Of a stretch of 23,121 nt of DNA, positions 12,449 to 20,346 are shown piece after piece. This DNA is from Pseudobutyrivibrio sp. (GTDB lineage: Bacteria > Bacillota_A > Clostridia > Lachnospirales > Lachnospiraceae). The first letter of the stretch is position 1, and every line of letters starts with the position of its first letter. The notes below the pieces were generated by a model. That model was not told the DNA's origin. It did no database searches and saw only the letters and a list, made by a program, of their open reading frames with translations. Where the stretch lies: NCBI GenBank assembly GCA_024691465.1, contig JAILNO010000222.1, positions 1 through 23,121 of the forward strand. The letters are read 5' to 3'. A program made the position numbers and the translations under genes.

Positions 12449-15175
12449 CTATTTATTAGACAGATATTCGTCTAAAATCCTAAGCCCCTCCTCATACTCA
12501 AGCTCCTCGTAGGATTCCTTAAGTCTCTCATATAATTCCGTGAGCTCGTCGTTTTTGTCCAGATTCTTAAATACCTCAAGGGACTCCTCGATAGCATTAA
12601 TATCGTAGCCATCAAAGGCATCTCTTAATTCAGCAAGTAAAGTACCTACATCCTTATTATTGACAATATCCTCCACGAAGCTTCCTATCTCCACCTCTGG
12701 TGCTAGTTGAGTAAGCTCCTTGGTAGCATCATCAACTACCTCACATAGGGAATTAAGGAACTCATCTAGATGGTCATCCACATAGCTCCATGTATTGGAC
12801 TTGGCAGCCATCTCGATAATCTGAGCCTGATCAGCAAAAGTATCACGACCTATCTGCCTGCTGACGCCTGCTATACCATGAACCTTCACCGTGAACATCT
12901 CTTTATCATTATTCCTGTAGTTAGGCAGCTTAAGTAGAAGTGGCTGCATCTCCTTAACGAAGGTATCAAGTGTCTTCTTATATACATTATTGTTCCTGCG
13001 GTTCTGCTTAACAATTGAGATGACTCCCTCTGAATTGTTCTCAACAGCTAAGTCCTTAGGCAGTAACTTGGTAATGATTTCCTGAAGCTTAACGCCTGAG
13101 ATAGGCTTGCTTAGGAATCCATCGAACTGACACTCACTGATAATTCCCTTTACATTGTCCTCTGTATTGGCTGTAACAAGCACAACTGGAACATTAGATT
13201 CTTTCTTGATAAGCTTGCATGCCTCGGCACCATTGACAGGTGTCATCATCTGATCTAACAGTACTAAATCGAATCTGTTATCCCTAACAGCTTCCACTGC
13301 TGAGGCACCATCTGGAACAGTAGTTACATCACACTCCCATGCCGCAAGCAATTGCTGCATAATCTCAAGATTGATACGCATATCATCAGCCACAAGTACC
13401 CTGGCGTTAGGATAAAGATACTCTATATCCTCAGGAAGACCATGGAAGCTCTGTCCCTGTGTCATAAGAGTCCTTCTATTGATAACGCGCTCCTTCTGCT
13501 GATAGCAATTAGCGCAATGCTGGTAAAAGTAACCCTTAAATATAGATCCTGTAAGGCCGTCACTCTCTGCTGTAATCTCACCACCAAGCTTCTCAATAAG
13601 CTGTTTGGTAATGGCAAGACCCAATCCTGCCCCCTCTATCTGTGCAGTACCTGCAGAAGATACGTATTCTTTGAAAATCTCCTGAAGCTGTCCTGGGGAC
13701 ATGCCCTGACCTGTATCTGCAATGGAGAACCTAATCTTAATTCTACCATCCTGTTTCTCGAAGGATATCTCCATATGAATACTACCCTTGTCAGTAAACT
13801 TGACTGCATTGGAAAGGATATTCTGGAATATCTCCCTAACTCTCACCTCATCACCATACATAGTGGTAGGATAGCTGCTAGTAACAGCCAGATTGAAATC
13901 AATTGGCTTAGACTGAATATTAAGTATGGTAGAGTATGCCAGATCCTCTAAGAATGTATTAGTCTCAAACTCTCTCTCAGAGAACTCGAACTTGCCTGCC
14001 TCTAACTTGCTGTAATCAAGGATTGCATTGACAAGCTCTAACAGATTCTCGGAAGCCCTCTTAATATGAGTAATAAGGTTCTTATTCTTCTCTGATATAT
14101 CCTTCTTAGTAACAAGGATATCGCTGACACCCATAATAGCATGCAGCGGACTCCTGAGCTCGTGAGACATATGAGCCAGGAACTGACTCTTCTGAGCAGT
14201 CTCTCTCCTGGCATTGATTGCCACTGTATGCTGCTCTGTAATATCGATTGCAGAGAATATGTATCCCTTAACCTCATCTCCATCATATACAGGGTTATAG
14301 TGTAATCTATACCAGTTCTCGCCAGCATAATACTCGCTATCATTGCGATCATTATTAACTACTCGCTCTCCCAGTAGGAACTTAGCATTAGTATCCCCAG
14401 CTTCGAAAGCGAACTCAATCGAACGGCCATCTGCGAAGAGTTCAATAGCCTTCTGGTTAGCATCAATTACATAGAAATCAGCATTAACAAGTGCTATAGG
14501 GTACTCCATCCTATCAAATATAGTGCTCTTAAGAATGGTACCTGTATCCTCTATCCTATTAGACTTAGCAAGCCAGAAGAAGATAATGCAATCCAGCAAG
14601 AATGCAATAGAACGAGTCCTCTCGAATCCTGGAATGAAATCATGAGAAATATAGCCAATCATGGCTATTACAAAAGCCAGCATCATATATCTGCCAATTA
14701 TTCTGTCAGTTCTATCAAAATAATTTACAGATGATGATCTAAGCTCAACGATAACACTAGAAACAAAGACGAAGATAACCGCCATAAGATCCGCATCTAC
14801 TGACTTAGGGTTCTTAACACTAAAAGCAATAAAGTCATAGACACACAAAGAAATCATAACTGTAACAGCCACGGTAATAATAACAGGTACATATCTAGGT
14901 CTCTTAATAAACAAGAAATAAAAGAACATCATGTACATGATTACCATAGCGCACATATCGCACAGTAAATAAAGGAAATCTACTGTGTCCTGACTCCTTA
15001 CGAAAGGAGTAATGCATATATAGAAATTAAAAATTGTGATAATACCTGCAATAGTAGGTAATATCCTATGTCTACTAAGGTAAACATCATTCGAAATCAG
15101 TTGAATGAATGTAAAAAAAGCTGCAGCTACACAAAGCACATCCAAGCAATACTGTAAGGTGAAAATCTGTTCCAT
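12449..15175 (-). CDS. Hybrid sensor histidine kinase with receiver and HPt domains
   Basis: This 908-residue membrane protein contains a full phosphorelay. In order: seven or so transmembrane helices (about 10-205), a PAS-like sensor (about 218-315), a HisKA dimerisation domain with phospho-accepting His338 in AHMSHELRSP, and a HATPase domain (N-box Asn456, ADTGQGM 486-492, GAGLGLA 515-521). A receiver follows (acidic pair Asp597/598, phospho-acceptor Asp641, Thr668, Lys690), then an HPt-like domain with His766 in VHGIAGVSRQIG and a long helical C-terminus. A short insert with Cys554 and Cys557 lies between kinase and receiver. Its ATG overlaps the HD-GYP stop by 1 nt, so the two are coupled. 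The signal is unknown; the PAS is bare of obvious cofactor residues. Confidence 0.92.
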   Translation of the reverse strand: MEQIFTLQYCLDVLCVAAAFFTFIQLISNDVYLSRHRILPTIAGIITIFNFYICITPFVRSQDTVDFLYLLCDMCAMVIMYMMFFYFLFIKRPRYVPVIITVAVTVMISLCVYDFIAFSVKNPKSVDADLMAVIFVFVSSVIVELRSSSVNYFDRTDRIIGRYMMLAFVIAMIGYISHDFIPGFERTRSIAFLLDCIIFFWLAKSNRIEDTGTILKSTIFDRMEYPIALVNADFYVIDANQKAIELFADGRSIEFAFEAGDTNAKFLLGERVVNNDRNDSEYYAGENWYRLHYNPVYDGDEVKGYIFSAIDITEQHTVAINARRETAQKSQFLAHMSHELRSPLHAIMGVSDILVTKKDISEKNKNLITHIKRASENLLELVNAILDYSKLEAGKFEFSEREFETNTFLEDLAYSTILNIQSKPIDFNLAVTSSYPTTMYGDEVRVREIFQNILSNAVKFTDKGSIHMEISFEKQDGRIKIRFSIADTGQGMSPGQLQEIFKEYVSSAGTAQIEGAGLGLAITKQLIEKLGGEITAESDGLTGSIFKGYFYQHCANCYQQKERVINRRTLMTQGQSFHGLPEDIEYLYPNARVLVADDMRINLEIMQQLLAAWECDVTTVPDGASAVEAVRDNRFDLVLLDQMMTPVNGAEACKLIKKESNVPVVLVTANTEDNVKGIISECQFDGFLSKPISGVKLQEIITKLLPKDLAVENNSEGVISIVKQNRRNNNVYKKTLDTFVKEMQPLLLKLPNYRNNDKEMFTVKVHGIAGVSRQIGRDTFADQAQIIEMAAKSNTWSYVDDHLDEFLNSLCEVVDDATKELTQLAPEVEIGSFVEDIVNNKDVGTLLAELRDAFDGYDINAIEESLEVFKNLDKNDELTELYERLKESYEELEYEEGLRILDEYLSNK

Positions 15176-16620
15176 TACTCAGCATCTCCTCGTCCTGTAA
15201 TAATCCTCTTTAACTCAGACTTAATGTATGTAGGCTGGTACGGTCTTACTATATAACCGTCTGCCCCCACTTCCTTGCACCTTCTGACTGTCTCAGCGTC
15301 ATTCAGTGCTGTAACGAATAATACCGGTGTCTCTAAATGAAGCTGCTCTCGGATACGACGAACAGTCTCTACCCCATCCATGCCAGGCATATCTACATCC
15401 ATGACAATGGCGTCCACCTCTTTGTTCTTCTCCAAATACTTAAGAGCCTGATTGCCGTTCTTAAGTAGTGTAATATCGTAAAAATACTCTAAAATACCTC
15501 TAATCATCTGCAGATTGGTCATCATATCGTCAACAACCATAATTCTGTAGCGCTCAAAGGTCTGTATCATCTCCTTGCGCTCCTGCTCAGACTCTGTAGA
15601 AATAGAATCTGCACTGGTAGCTGCCACAAGTGTAATATTGAGATTATCCTTGTGGGTCAAATCAAGAGTCTGTCCATCCATCAATCTTATGATAGGACGC
15701 AAGTTATGAAAGCCACTATTCTCAACAATGATGCAATGTCTACCGTCTGACATAATCATCTCTGTTCCCTTAGGGTATAGTGGGACATGCTTGAGAAGTG
15801 CCAAAACCACATTAGTATCAAACATAATGCCACAGGCACCCATCATATATTCAGATACTTCATAAGCTGAATATGGATTCTTGTATGGTCGCTTAGAAAG
15901 CAACGCGTCGAAGACATCGGCCACATGAATAATCTTAGTGAATACGGTCATCTCATCTGCAGTGATACCCTTAGGATAGCCACTGCCATCTACATTCTCA
16001 TGATGGAATAATACAGCCACCTTGACATTAGGTGTAACATCCCATCTCTCCTTGAGAATCTCATAGCTAAGCTGAGCATGACTCTTCATAATCTGATACT
16101 CTTCTTGTGTAAGACGGCCCTCCTTATTAAGAATCTCTCCTGGAATAGACATCTTGCCTAAGTCATGAAGCAATCCCGCCAGAGCCAGCTCCTCAAGAGA
16201 CTTCTCATCAAGCCCCATAGAAAGACCAATAATTGCACAATACAAAGCTACATTGACAGAGTGGGCATATGTATAATCGTCACACTCTCTAAGATCTGTC
16301 ATATCGATAGAGATAGATCCCTTATTTAGAATCTCATCTACCATTTCCTTAGCAACTATCTTACAACCATCAATATCCTGTCTTCTAACACAATCTATTC
16401 CCTTACCTCTTAAAAAAGGTGAAATAATCGGCTCAACACTGATGTCCTTGGATAATTCATCTGATATGTATAATCCATCAAATCCTAAGTACTTAAGTCT
16501 ATCTATATATTCACGTGTAAGCTCAGCCTTACCACCGAGCAAGACTCTTCCATACGAATCAAAAACCTCTGAGCCAAGCTTCATACCAGGCTCAATTTTC
16601 GACATATTAATGTATCTCAT
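15175..16620 (-). CDS. HD-GYP domain phosphodiesterase with C-terminal receiver domain
   Basis: HD-GYP proteins hydrolyse cyclic di-GMP. This 481-residue protein has a short N-terminal region (1-115) and then an HD-GYP domain with the metal ligands intact: LLHDLGK (HD at 152-153), His181, FHHENVDGSGYP (205-216) and Asp235. A C-terminal receiver follows (about 357-475; Asp364/365, phospho-acceptor Asp408 in MDVDMPGMDG, Thr437). The order is the reverse of the RpfG type, where the receiver comes first. The receiver's usual conserved lysine is Arg459 (VRPYQP). It is cytoplasmic and is the first gene of an operon with the hybrid kinase, whose HPt domain is its probable phosphodonor. Confidence 0.92.
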   Translation of the reverse strand: MRYINMSKIEPGMKLGSEVFDSYGRVLLGGKAELTREYIDRLKYLGFDGLYISDELSKDISVEPIISPFLRGKGIDCVRRQDIDGCKIVAKEMVDEILNKGSISIDMTDLRECDDYTYAHSVNVALYCAIIGLSMGLDEKSLEELALAGLLHDLGKMSIPGEILNKEGRLTQEEYQIMKSHAQLSYEILKERWDVTPNVKVAVLFHHENVDGSGYPKGITADEMTVFTKIIHVADVFDALLSKRPYKNPYSAYEVSEYMMGACGIMFDTNVVLALLKHVPLYPKGTEMIMSDGRHCIIVENSGFHNLRPIIRLMDGQTLDLTHKDNLNITLVAATSADSISTESEQERKEMIQTFERYRIMVVDDMMTNLQMIRGILEYFYDITLLKNGNQALKYLEKNKEVDAIVMDVDMPGMDGVETVRRIREQLHLETPVLFVTALNDAETVRRCKEVGADGYIVRPYQPTYIKSELKRIITGRGDAE

Positions 16621-16655
16621 GGGTTAGTACCCTTCCTCCCTATTGTCGTGATAAT

Positions 16656-16684
16656 AGTATAACTTATTACAGTTCCGTTGGCAA
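16656..16684 (-). promoter_or_regulatory. Promoter of the HD-GYP/hybrid kinase operon
   Basis: On the minus strand TTGCCA (16684-16679) is followed after 17 nt by TATACT (16661-16656). Transcription would start near 16649 and give a leader of about 28 nt with GGAGGAAGGG before the ATG at 16620. Confidence 0.72.
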
Positions 16685-16705
16685 AATCTATACAAAAATA
16701 TACAT

Positions 16706-16733
16706 AAAAAAATCGGCGGATAATTCCGCCGAT
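16706..16733 (-). terminator. abfA: Rho-independent terminator after abfA
   Basis: A perfect 9-bp, GC-rich stem (ATCGGCGGA 16712-16720 with TCCGCCGAT 16725-16733, loop TAAT) is followed on the minus strand by seven T. It closes the arabinose operon 32 nt after the abfA stop and separates it from the HD-GYP operon promoter. Confidence 0.93.
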
Positions 16734-16764
16734 AGTTTTATGGAAGGATTTAAATTTTAAGAAA

Positions 16765-18285
16765 TTATTTCTTAATTCTAAGACTAACTACTGAACAAGC
16801 TGGAAGTGTAACCTTAACTCCCTCAGAAGTCTTAGCAAATGCAGTAAACTCTTGCTCTACAACTGTCTCTGGAGCCTCAAATGTATTGTGATCTGCCATC
16901 TTACCTGATACGTAAGTAGCCTCGCATACATTATAAGCGCCGCCATCCTTTGTCACCTGAATCTCAACATCCTCTGCTGACTCAAGTGAGTTGTTGGTAA
17001 GTGTAATAGTGATTACACCATCAGCGTCCTCAGAAACAGACTCGAACAACTTAGGTAATTCATTCTTACCTGATCCAACTGTTCCATTATTAATGAGATC
17101 ACTTCCCAGGAGAGTAGCGCCCTGGTGATGACGGAACATCTTGAATACATAGTAAGTAGGAGTCTTAATCATCTTAGCACCATCAGTAAGCATAACAGCC
17201 TGAAGCACATTGATCATCTGTGCGATACAAGCCATCTTTACTCTATCTGCATGCTTGTTGAAGATGTTGAGGTTCATACCTGCAACAAGTGCATCACGCA
17301 TGGTGTTCTGCTGATATAAGAATCCTGGGTTAGTACCTGGCTCAACGTCTGTCCAGATACCCCATTCATCAATCATAAGGCCAATCTTCTTGTCTGGGTC
17401 ATACTGATCCATAATTGCACCGTGATTGTTGATAAGCTCTTCCATGAAGTAACTTCTCTTAAGAGTCTGATAGAAAATCTCCTCAGTAAAGTCTGTAGCA
17501 CTTCCCTTGATATTCCAATCATCCTCTGTCTCTGGAAGAGTATAATAATGAAGAGAGAGACCATCCATGAATCCATGGAACTGCTCTGGGGTGTGGTCGA
17601 AGCATGTCTCAAGAACACCCTTTGTCCAATGATAATCATCTACATTAGGACCACAGCAAATCTTCGAAATAGGCTTATTGCCATTGTAATTTCTAACATA
17701 AGTCTGATAACGTCTGTACTCATCTGCATAGTGCTGAGGTCTCATATTACCGCCACAACCCCAGTTCTCATTACCAACACCTAGATAATCTACAACCCAT
17801 GGCTCCTCATGACCATTCTTCTTACGAAGATCAGCCATTGGGGATACTCCATTGAATGTCATATACTCTACCCACTCGCTCATCTCACGAACAGTGCCAG
17901 AGCCCAGGTTAGCATTCACATAAGTCTTACATCCTAACTGATCACACAGCTCGAAAAACTCGTGTGTTCCGAAACTGTTGTCCTCTACAACGCCACCCCA
18001 GTGTGTGTTAATCATCTTCTTACGAGTCTCTTTTGGACCGATTCCATCCATCCAATGATACTCATCTGCGAAGCATCCACCTGGCCAACGAAGTACAGGT
18101 ACTTTCATCTCCTTAAGAGCCTCTACTACATCTGTACGCATTCCGTTAACATTAGGAATGTCGCTATTTTCTCCTACATAGAGTCCCTCGTAGATACAAC
18201 GACCCAGGTGCTCTGAAAAGTGACCATAGATCTCAGGAGCAATTGTGCTCTTCTTGTTCTCGTTGTTAATTACTAATTTAGCCAT
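16765..18285 (-). CDS. abfA: GH51 alpha-L-arabinofuranosidase
   Basis: This 506-residue enzyme releases terminal arabinofuranose from arabino-oligosaccharides by a retaining mechanism. GH51 landmarks are IYGHFSEHLGRCIYEGLYVG (19-38), LRWPGGCFADEYHW (65-78), the acid/base glutamate in GVGNENWGCGG (Glu173) and the nucleophile in MIDEWGIW (Glu307). An all-beta C-terminal domain follows from about 385. There is no signal peptide, so it acts in the cytoplasm on imported oligosaccharides. The ATG at 18285 has an AAGGGGGA site. It is the last gene of the araN-araP-araQ-abfA operon, separated from araQ by three stem-loops and followed by a strong terminator. Confidence 0.95.
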   Translation of the reverse strand: MAKLVINNENKKSTIAPEIYGHFSEHLGRCIYEGLYVGENSDIPNVNGMRTDVVEALKEMKVPVLRWPGGCFADEYHWMDGIGPKETRKKMINTHWGGVVEDNSFGTHEFFELCDQLGCKTYVNANLGSGTVREMSEWVEYMTFNGVSPMADLRKKNGHEEPWVVDYLGVGNENWGCGGNMRPQHYADEYRRYQTYVRNYNGNKPISKICCGPNVDDYHWTKGVLETCFDHTPEQFHGFMDGLSLHYYTLPETEDDWNIKGSATDFTEEIFYQTLKRSYFMEELINNHGAIMDQYDPDKKIGLMIDEWGIWTDVEPGTNPGFLYQQNTMRDALVAGMNLNIFNKHADRVKMACIAQMINVLQAVMLTDGAKMIKTPTYYVFKMFRHHQGATLLGSDLINNGTVGSGKNELPKLFESVSEDADGVITITLTNNSLESAEDVEIQVTKDGGAYNVCEATYVSGKMADHNTFEAPETVVEQEFTAFAKTSEGVKVTLPACSVVSLRIKK

Positions 18286-18308
18286 TTTGTCCCCCTTAGT
18301 TTTTGTTG

Positions 18309-18336
18309 GCTAGCCTTTTGCTTTTCTCGGGCTAGC
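18309..18336 (-). repeat. Stem-loop 3 upstream of abfA
   Basis: GCTAGCC (18309-18315) pairs with GGCTAGC (18330-18336) across a 14-nt loop, 24 nt before the abfA start codon. It could shield the 5' end of a processed abfA mRNA or affect translation initiation. Confidence 0.5.
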
Positions 18337-18341
18337 GGGAA

Positions 18342-18382
18342 AACACAGCCATTGTATATCCCCTTCGGGGATGGGCTGTGTT
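18342..18382 (-). repeat. Stem-loop 2 between araQ and abfA
   Basis: The outer 9-bp stem AACACAGCC (18342-18350)/GGCTGTGTT (18374-18382) and inner 6-bp stem ATCCCC (18358-18363)/GGGGAT (18367-18372), with an asymmetric internal loop, form a strong hairpin. On the minus strand four T follow (GTGTTTTCCC), so it may terminate weakly. Confidence 0.6.
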
Positions 18383-18387
18383 GTGGT

Positions 18388-18424
18388 AGCAGTTAAAGGT
18401 TAACTCTGTTAACCTTTAACTGCT
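18388..18424 (-). repeat. Stem-loop 1: 17-bp perfect inverted repeat over the araQ stop codon
   Basis: AGCAGTTAAAGGTTAAC (18388-18404) and GTTAACCTTTAACTGCT (18408-18424) are perfect inverse copies separated by TCT. The 3' arm encodes the last residues of AraQ (AVKG) and its stop. No T-run follows, so it is more likely a 3'-end stabiliser than a terminator. Confidence 0.7.
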
Positions 18425-19278
18425 CCTGCCGTCATACCATCAATAATGTACTTCTGGAAAATAAGGAAGATTACAAAGATTGGTAAAATACCAAACATTG
18501 AACCTGCAATAAGTACATCATAGTTATTTCCATAAGGTGTAAGCAATGTGTTAAGACCAATTGGAAGTGTAAACTTCTCTGCTCCCTTAAGAACAAGTAA
18601 TGGCCAAAGGATTGCGTTCCATGTACCCATGGCACATAAAATACCCATAGAAGCAAATGCCGGCTTTGTAAGAGGAAGGATAATCTTCACTGAGATACCA
18701 TACTCTGAACAACCATCGATTCTAGCAGCATCAAGTAAGTCCTTAGGAAGACCAGATAAGTACTGCTTAAAGAAGAAGATAGTTGACGCACTACAAATAC
18801 CAATAATAATTACACCTGCGTATGTATCAACCAGCTTAAGTGCAATGATTTCCTTATAAAGTGGAAGCATAAGGATCTCAAAAGGTACCATCATAGTTGC
18901 AAGTACGATTGTAAAGAGAATTCTCTTGAATCTGAAATCGTACATGGTAAGACCATAAGCAACGAAGTAGCAAACTAAAAGTGTTAAAACTACTGAAACA
19001 AGTGTGATGATAAGTGAGTTGCCATACCACATGAAGTACTTCTGGCTGTCTGCGTTACCACCAAACAAATAAATATAATTGTCAAGATTCATAGTAGATA
19101 GATCTAAGTTAATAGATAGACCCCTACGAATAAGCTCTGTACCAGGTCTGAATGATGCAAGTAGACCTGCAAATACAGGGAAAATAATTATTAAACATAA
19201 GATTACGAAGAATCCTGTTGCTAGTACTGTGCCCACCATTCTCTTAGGAGTGCCAGCCATTGTCTTTTGCTTTGACAT
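18409..19278 (-). CDS. araQ: Arabino-oligosaccharide ABC transporter permease (MalG/AraQ type)
   Basis: This 289-residue inner-membrane permease has six predicted transmembrane helices and the EAA coupling loop LDAARIDGCSEYGISVKIIL (182-201), which docks the ATPase. It is of normal length for the MalG group of carbohydrate ABC permeases. The start is ATG 19278, 1 nt after the araP stop. Substrate assignment comes from context: araN-araP upstream and a cytoplasmic GH51 downstream, as in the araNPQ-abfA arrangement of Bacillus. Its last codons lie in a perfect 17-bp inverted repeat. No ATPase gene accompanies it; a shared MsmX-like ATPase elsewhere is expected. Confidence 0.88.
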   Translation of the reverse strand: MSKQKTMAGTPKRMVGTVLATGFFVILCLIIIFPVFAGLLASFRPGTELIRRGLSINLDLSTMNLDNYIYLFGGNADSQKYFMWYGNSLIITLVSVVLTLLVCYFVAYGLTMYDFRFKRILFTIVLATMMVPFEILMLPLYKEIIALKLVDTYAGVIIIGICSASTIFFFKQYLSGLPKDLLDAARIDGCSEYGISVKIILPLTKPAFASMGILCAMGTWNAILWPLLVLKGAEKFTLPIGLNTLLTPYGNNYDVLIAGSMFGILPIFVIFLIFQKYIIDGMTAGAVKG

Positions 19279-19279
19279 A

Positions 19280-20176
19280 CTAATCCTCTCCCTTCTTGAA
19301 TGTGCCGTTAAAGATAAGCTGTGCGAAGTTGATAATAAGTGCTACTACAAGGAGTACAACACCGACTGCACATGCATAACCCATATCATTTTTCTCAATA
19401 CCACGCTTATATAAGTATCCTACAATTGTAAGACCTATATTGTTTGGTGATGAATTTCCTGCCCATAACATGTATGATTCAAGGAACATTGCAAGACCAG
19501 CGTATACTGAAATTGTAAGCACGTAAACTGTAGTAGGCTTAAGAAGTGGAAGTGTTACAAATCTAAACTTCTGCCAACCTGTAGCTCCATCGATATCTGC
19601 TGCTTCATATAAAGATGTGTCAATTGACTTAAGTCCTGATAGGAAATAAAGCATATTAACACCTGTCCATCTCCAGCAAGCAACAATTAAAAGAGCGAGC
19701 ATACCAGACCAGCCCATCTTCAGCCATTTATATGTTCCAAGGCCTAAAGCCGCTGTAATCATGTTCATCTGACCTGTTGTGTACTCTGTAAACATCAGGC
19801 GGAATAATGTGCCAGAAATAACTACTGAAGTTAATGCTGGCATGTATAAAACTGCTTTCCATACGCCCTTTGCCTTAACTAAATTGCTGTCCATAAGTAC
19901 TGCGAAAAGCATTGGGAATGGAATAAGAAGAACTAATGTAAAGAACATATACTTCACACTATTCCATACTGCAATGTGAAAAACACTATCTTTCAAAAGC
20001 TTAGTATAATTGGCTAAGCCAATCCATTCTGATTTAATAGCTCCAATATCCTGAAAACTCATTGTGAATGCAGTTATTAAAGGATATACCCAGAAAAACG
20101 CAAAACTAAGGATAAAAGGTAAAACGAATACGTATGGTGCTACCTTCTGAGAATAAAAAAAGTTCTTAATTTTCAT
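19280..20176 (-). CDS. araP: Arabino-oligosaccharide ABC transporter permease (MalF/AraP type)
   Basis: This 298-residue permease is the partner of AraQ. It has a short cytoplasmic N-terminus (MKIKNFFYSQKVAPYVFVLP, typical of this group), six predicted helices and the EAA loop EAADIDGATGWQKFRFVTLP (191-210). A GGAGAAAGGTG ribosome binding site precedes the ATG at 20176. It follows araN after 170 nt that contain a strong GC hairpin with a T-run, so it is probably expressed below araN. Sugar specificity is inferred from the adjacent GH51 enzyme. Confidence 0.88.
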   Translation of the reverse strand: MKIKNFFYSQKVAPYVFVLPFILSFAFFWVYPLITAFTMSFQDIGAIKSEWIGLANYTKLLKDSVFHIAVWNSVKYMFFTLVLLIPFPMLFAVLMDSNLVKAKGVWKAVLYMPALTSVVISGTLFRLMFTEYTTGQMNMITAALGLGTYKWLKMGWSGMLALLIVACWRWTGVNMLYFLSGLKSIDTSLYEAADIDGATGWQKFRFVTLPLLKPTTVYVLTISVYAGLAMFLESYMLWAGNSSPNNIGLTIVGYLYKRGIEKNDMGYACAVGVVLLVVALIINFAQLIFNGTFKKGED

Positions 20177-20268
20177 AATGCACCTTTCTCCACTGATGGT
20201 AATTAATATCTTCCTTCTTAATAAATAGAAGAAATCCGCGGCAATTTAACGTGCGATTAAACTGCAAT

Positions 20269-20304
20269 AAAAATGAGATGCCCGGCCCAGGGCCAGGGCA
20301 TCTC
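20269..20304 (-). terminator. Attenuating hairpin between araN and araP
   Basis: GAGATGCCC (20275-20283) pairs with GGGCATCTC (20296-20304); the inner GGCC segments (20284-20287, 20291-20294) extend the stem. On the minus strand the stem is followed by ATTTTTATT. As the downstream permease genes lack their own visible promoter, this is probably a partial (read-through) terminator. Confidence 0.75.
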
Positions 20305-20346
20305 AATATATAATGTAATGAAAATGAAAAGATTGTTACTTAGTAA

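Noticed and set aside
13352..13951. 199-codon plus-strand frame opposite the hybrid kinase
   Set aside because: It is fully antisense to a well-supported kinase/receiver coding region, has no ribosome binding site and a composition typical of a shadow frame.
18342..18382. Simple terminator ending the araQ transcript
   Set aside because: Only four T follow the stem, abfA has no clear promoter of its own, and a full terminator lies after abfA, so read-through is more likely.
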